This document shows, one piece after another, positions 61,169 to 64,000 of a DNA stretch of 64,000 nt. Source of the DNA: Piscicoccus intestinalis NBRC 104926 (GTDB lineage Bacteria; Actinomycetota; Actinomycetes; Actinomycetales; Dermatophilaceae); the NCBI RefSeq assembly GCF_001515525.1, contig NZ_BCNQ01000005.1, forward strand, positions 18,180 through 82,179. The letters are read 5' to 3'. Every line of letters begins with the position of its first letter. The stretch's first letter is position 1. Below the pieces are notes generated by a model. That model was not told where the DNA came from. It did no database searches and saw only the letters and a list, made by a program, of their open reading frames with translations. The position numbers and the translations under genes are program-made.

Positions 61169-63033
61169 ATGACCCGCACGAAGGCCCCGAGCCTGCCGGA
61201 TGCCGTGGCCGACCTCGCTCGCGTGGGCGAGGCCGCCGGGTTGTCCGGCGACGAGGCGCGCCGGGAGGGGCGGCGGCTGGCGGCGGGGGTGCTCGAGACG
61301 TCCCGGCCGGGCGGGGTGCACCGGCAATGGCAGGAGGTCATGGGCGGCAGCGTCCAGGACTTCTTCGACGACGCCTCCCGCGGGAGGCGGTTCGCCACCG
61401 GCCCGACCGCCCTGCTCAGCGAGTTGCTGCTCGACCGGCCCGCCGACGCGCCCGCCTACGCGAAGGCCCTCGCCGAGGTGGCCACCGCGGCCGCGGCGAT
61501 CCCCGGCGCCCCGCAGGAGTCGATCGGGCGCGCCACGATGACCGGCGCCACCCAGCTGCGGGCCGCCGGGGTGGCCTCCAACGTGCCCGGCCTGACGCCG
61601 CCGGTCAGCGTGCCCTCCCCCGCCCCGGGCACCCGGCGCGGCGCCGATCCGGGCGCGCGAACCGGTTCCGGGTCGAGCCTGGATCTCGGGCCGCAGGTCT
61701 CGACCCCGCCTCCGGTCTCGCTCAACGCTGCGCGCGTGCTCGACCAGCTCGGCGCGCTCTCCGACGCCACCCGGCAGGTGCTGCGCGACCACCTCGGCGG
61801 GCACCAGACCCCCAGCCGGCCGCGCCGGACCAGCCGATCCAGTTCCCCACGCCCACGCTCGACGACGGCACGTCCGCCGAGACCGGCGTCTCGTCGGGCA
61901 CCCCGACCCAGGGCGCGCCGGCCGGCACCGCCGCCCAGGCCGCGGCGGGCGAACCGGCGCAGCCGGAGGAGGCACCGCCTCCGGAGAAATCCGTCGAGGA
62001 GCTGCTCGCCGAGCTCGACGAGCTCATCGGGCTGGGGCGCGTCAAGCGGGAAGTGCACCGGCAAGTCGCGATGCTGAAGATGGACCTGCGCCGCCAGGAG
62101 GCGGGCCTGAAGACCGCCACCGTCACCCGGCACCTGGTGTTCGTCGGCAACCCCGGCACCGGCAAGACGACCGTCGCGCGGCTCGTCGGCGGCATCTACC
62201 ACGCGCTCGGGCTCCTGGAGAAGGGCCAGCTCATCGAGGTCGACCGCAGCGAACTCGTCGCCGGCTACCTCGGGCAGACCGCCGAGAAGACCGTCACGGT
62301 CGTCGAATCCGCCGAGGGCGGAGTGCTGTTCATCGACGAGGCGTACACCCTCGCCGGCGACCAGTACGGGCAGGAGGCGGTCGACACCCTCGTCAAGGAG
62401 ATGGAGGACCGCCGCTCCAGCCTCGTCGTCATCGTCGCCGGCTACCCCGAGCCGATGGCCCGGTTCATCGACACGAACCCGGGCCTGGCCAGTCGCTTTC
62501 GGACAACGATCACCTTTGACGACTACAGCGACGACGAGATCACGTCGATCCTGCAATCGATGGCCACCGCAACCGATTACGACCTGTCCCCACAGGCGCT
62601 CACGCGTTTTCGGGAGATCCTCGCCGCCACCCCGCGCGACGAGACGTTCGGCAATGGCCGGTTCGCCCGCAACATGCTCGAGGGCGCCATCGGGCGACAC
62701 GCCTGGCGGCTGCAGGACGAGGCCGAGCCGACCACCGAGCAGCTGCGCACCATCGAGATGGTCGACCTCGAGGAGCACGACGACCTCGCGGCGCCGGCGG
62801 GTCCGCAGCCCGAGTCGGAGCCCGGGTCCGGGCCCGCGTCGGGGCGCCACGTGGGGCTCGACCTGGGGCCAGACCTGAAGCCCGGCGCTGAGCCCGACTC
62901 TGGGCCCGACGCGGAGCCCGACTCTGAGCCGGACGCGGAGCCGGGGTCCGTGGGGGGCGGGGGCGCCGCCGGCGCCGCGGGTAGCATCGACGGCCCAGAC
63001 ACACCGGACAAAAGCCAGGAGGAGGCGCCGTGA
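61169..63033 (+). pseudogene. CbbX/EccA-like AAA+ ATPase, frameshifted in its linker
   Basis: N-terminal region (LPDAVADLARVGEAAGLSGDEARREGRRLAAGVLE ... DATRQVLRDHLGGHQT) and AAA+ region are in different frames. Adding one C to the CCCCC run at about 61811-61815 joins them as GGHQTPQPAAPDQP. The AAA+ core is intact: VFVGNPGTGKTTVARLVGGIY (Walker A), GGVLFIDEAYTLAGDQYGQEAVDTLVKEMED (Walker B), VIVAGYPEPM and FGNGRFARNMLEGAIGRHAWRL (Arg finger region). The closest family is CbbX/EccA. A long acidic tail of Pro-Asp-Glu repeats follows. The break falls in a disordered linker, and everything else is preserved, so a missing base in the sequence is likely. Confidence 0.78.
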
Positions 63034-64000
63034 GCACACCCCCACGGGGCCCCTCCGGGCAGGGCACAGGACGAGGCGCAGGACGGGGCGCGAGGCAGCG
63101 CTCCGGGCGGGGCGCACCCGGCGCGACGGCCTCGCCGGGTTCCACGGCTGCCACGGCCTCGGCCGGCTCCGCGGCCGCGGCGTCTTCGGCGGGCTCGACA
63201 GCGTCCACGGCCTCGACGACCTCGGGTGCCTCGGCCGGGGCGGGAGCTACCGGCGTCGCGCAGGCCCCCGGCGCACGCGGCCCGGGCCGCCGGCAGGGGC
63301 GTCCGGACCGAAAGGCGACCAACACCGCGCCGGGCGGCCGTCCGGCGCGTTCGACCCCGCAGATGCTGCGACGCCTCTCCGCGCTCGGGCTGCTCGCCGG
63401 TGTGCTGACGGGCGCGGCCTCGTTCGGCGCGATCACGATCGGCGAATCGACCGCCCGCACCGACGCCGCCACGCTGGCCACGGCCTCGTCGGCGACCCGC
63501 GCCCTGACCGACATCGACGTCGCCCGCGGCCAGGCCACGAGCGCCTACCTCGGGGCCTCCGGCGCGTCGGCCGCCGACGTGCAGGAGGCGGTCGGCGACG
63601 CGGCGGTCAGCCTCGCCGCGCTGCGCCCGGCGTCCGAGCAGAGCGCCGCCGCGGTGGAGCAGGCGCAACGCGCCCTCACCGGGTACGCCGCCACCTCGTC
63701 CACAGCCGTCTCCGCCGGGTCCACCGACAGGGCCGCCGGGCAGCGGCTGCAGGCCGCCGACGCCGCCCTCGCGCAGGCCACGAACACCGTCTCCCAGCTG
63801 GCCTTCGAGGGGCGCACCACCACCGGCTCCACGGTGGCGACGCTGCTGCCGATCCTCGTCGGCGGCGCCGGCACCGTGCTGCTCGCCGGCACCGGGGTGT
63901 GGCTCGCGCGCAAGACCCGCCGGGTCATCAACCCGCCGCTGCTCGTCGGCACGCTGCTCGTCGCCGGCTCGCTCGCGCTGGGCGTCGTCGCCACCGCCGC
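63030..64000 (+). CDS. Membrane protein of the TelA cluster (3' end outside window)
   Basis: At least 323 residues, beginning GTG at 63030 and overlapping the ATPase stop (GTGA). About 110 residues are Ala/Ser/Gly-rich and disordered. Then come a helix (SALGLLAGVLTGAASFGAITIG), an extracytoplasmic helical stretch (ATSSATRALTDIDVARGQATSAYLG, VQEAVGDAAVSLAALRPASEQSAAAVEQA), and two further helices (VATLLPILVGGAGTVLLAGTGVWLARKTRR, LLVGTLLVAGSLALGVVATAA). The layout resembles four-helix-bundle sensor proteins. Function unknown; probably works with TelA and the ATPase. Confidence 0.8.
   Translation, partial: MSTPPRGPSGQGTGRGAGRGARQRSGRGAPGATASPGSTAATASAGSAAAASSAGSTASTASTTSGASAGAGATGVAQAPGARGPGRRQGRPDRKATNTAPGGRPARSTPQMLRRLSALGLLAGVLTGAASFGAITIGESTARTDAATLATASSATRALTDIDVARGQATSAYLGASGASAADVQEAVGDAAVSLAALRPASEQSAAAVEQAQRALTGYAATSSTAVSAGSTDRAAGQRLQAADAALAQATNTVSQLAFEGRTTTGSTVATLLPILVGGAGTVLLAGTGVWLARKTRRVINPPLLVGTLLVAGSLALGVVATA

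Overview
The window is very GC-rich (about 70%), densely coded DNA. It carries a bacterial proteasome activator (Bpa, ending GQYL), a YkoE-type thiamine ECF transporter, a DUF222/HNH (13E12-type) protein, an actinobacterial-style Cys-ending leader peptide and narKGHJI. Together these point to a high-GC actinobacterium, most likely a member of the Micrococcales (Dermacoccaceae/Intrasporangiaceae-like). The exact genus cannot be fixed from the sequence alone. I saw no rRNA, tRNA, CRISPR array or complete transposon.

Layout. 1-8.8 kb: a DHA2 drug exporter with its divergent TetR regulator, the debranching enzyme GlgX, a CPBP protease, an alpha/beta hydrolase, a thioesterase and a PhzF-like isomerase. 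8.9-12.0 kb: a TPP-riboswitch-controlled ykoE-ykoD-ykoC thiamine/HMP transporter. 12.2-16.2 kb: DUF4235 protein, pirin, a MerR regulator and an AI-2E family permease. 16.2-20.3 kb: panC, a collagen-like membrane protein, panB, a MobA-like transferase and a quinone oxidoreductase. 20.4-26.5 kb: an HNH/DUF222 gene, a low-GC gap, a cysteine leader peptide with a TauD-type dioxygenase, and ppdK. 26.6-35.6 kb: TPR protein, M18 aminopeptidase, Bpa, alanine symporter, KatE, a lipoprotein and an AbiEi-like protein. 36.1-42.9 kb: glutamine-amidotransferase hydrolase, DUF2249 protein, Fe-S-type HTH regulator, CBS/BON protein, a two-component pair and KatA. 43.5-51.9 kb: narGHJI and the divergent narK for nitrate respiration. 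52-58.5 kb: a racemase-fold enzyme, an unknown protein, two glycosyltransferases and an ABC exporter. 58.7-64 kb: a TelA stress cluster with an AAA+ ATPase and a membrane protein cut by the window end.

Two themes stand out. First, the DNA is rich in short repeats. There are three families of dispersed palindromes (8.8/13.6 kb; 34.5/35.9/57.4 kb; 43.0/43.4 kb), one copy of which lies in frame inside an ABC ATPase gene. There are also many 8-13 bp tandem arrays, some coding for low-complexity protein linkers. Second, four otherwise well-preserved genes (CPBP protease, alpha/beta hydrolase, HNH protein, AAA+ ATPase) are each broken by what looks like one missing base, mostly in a short G/C run. 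Sequencing or assembly error explains this better than true gene loss.

The genes for nitrate respiration (narGHJI, narK), the DUF2249 protein, the Fe-S-type regulator and the catalases suggest a facultative lifestyle that moves between nitrate respiration and oxygen with peroxide stress.
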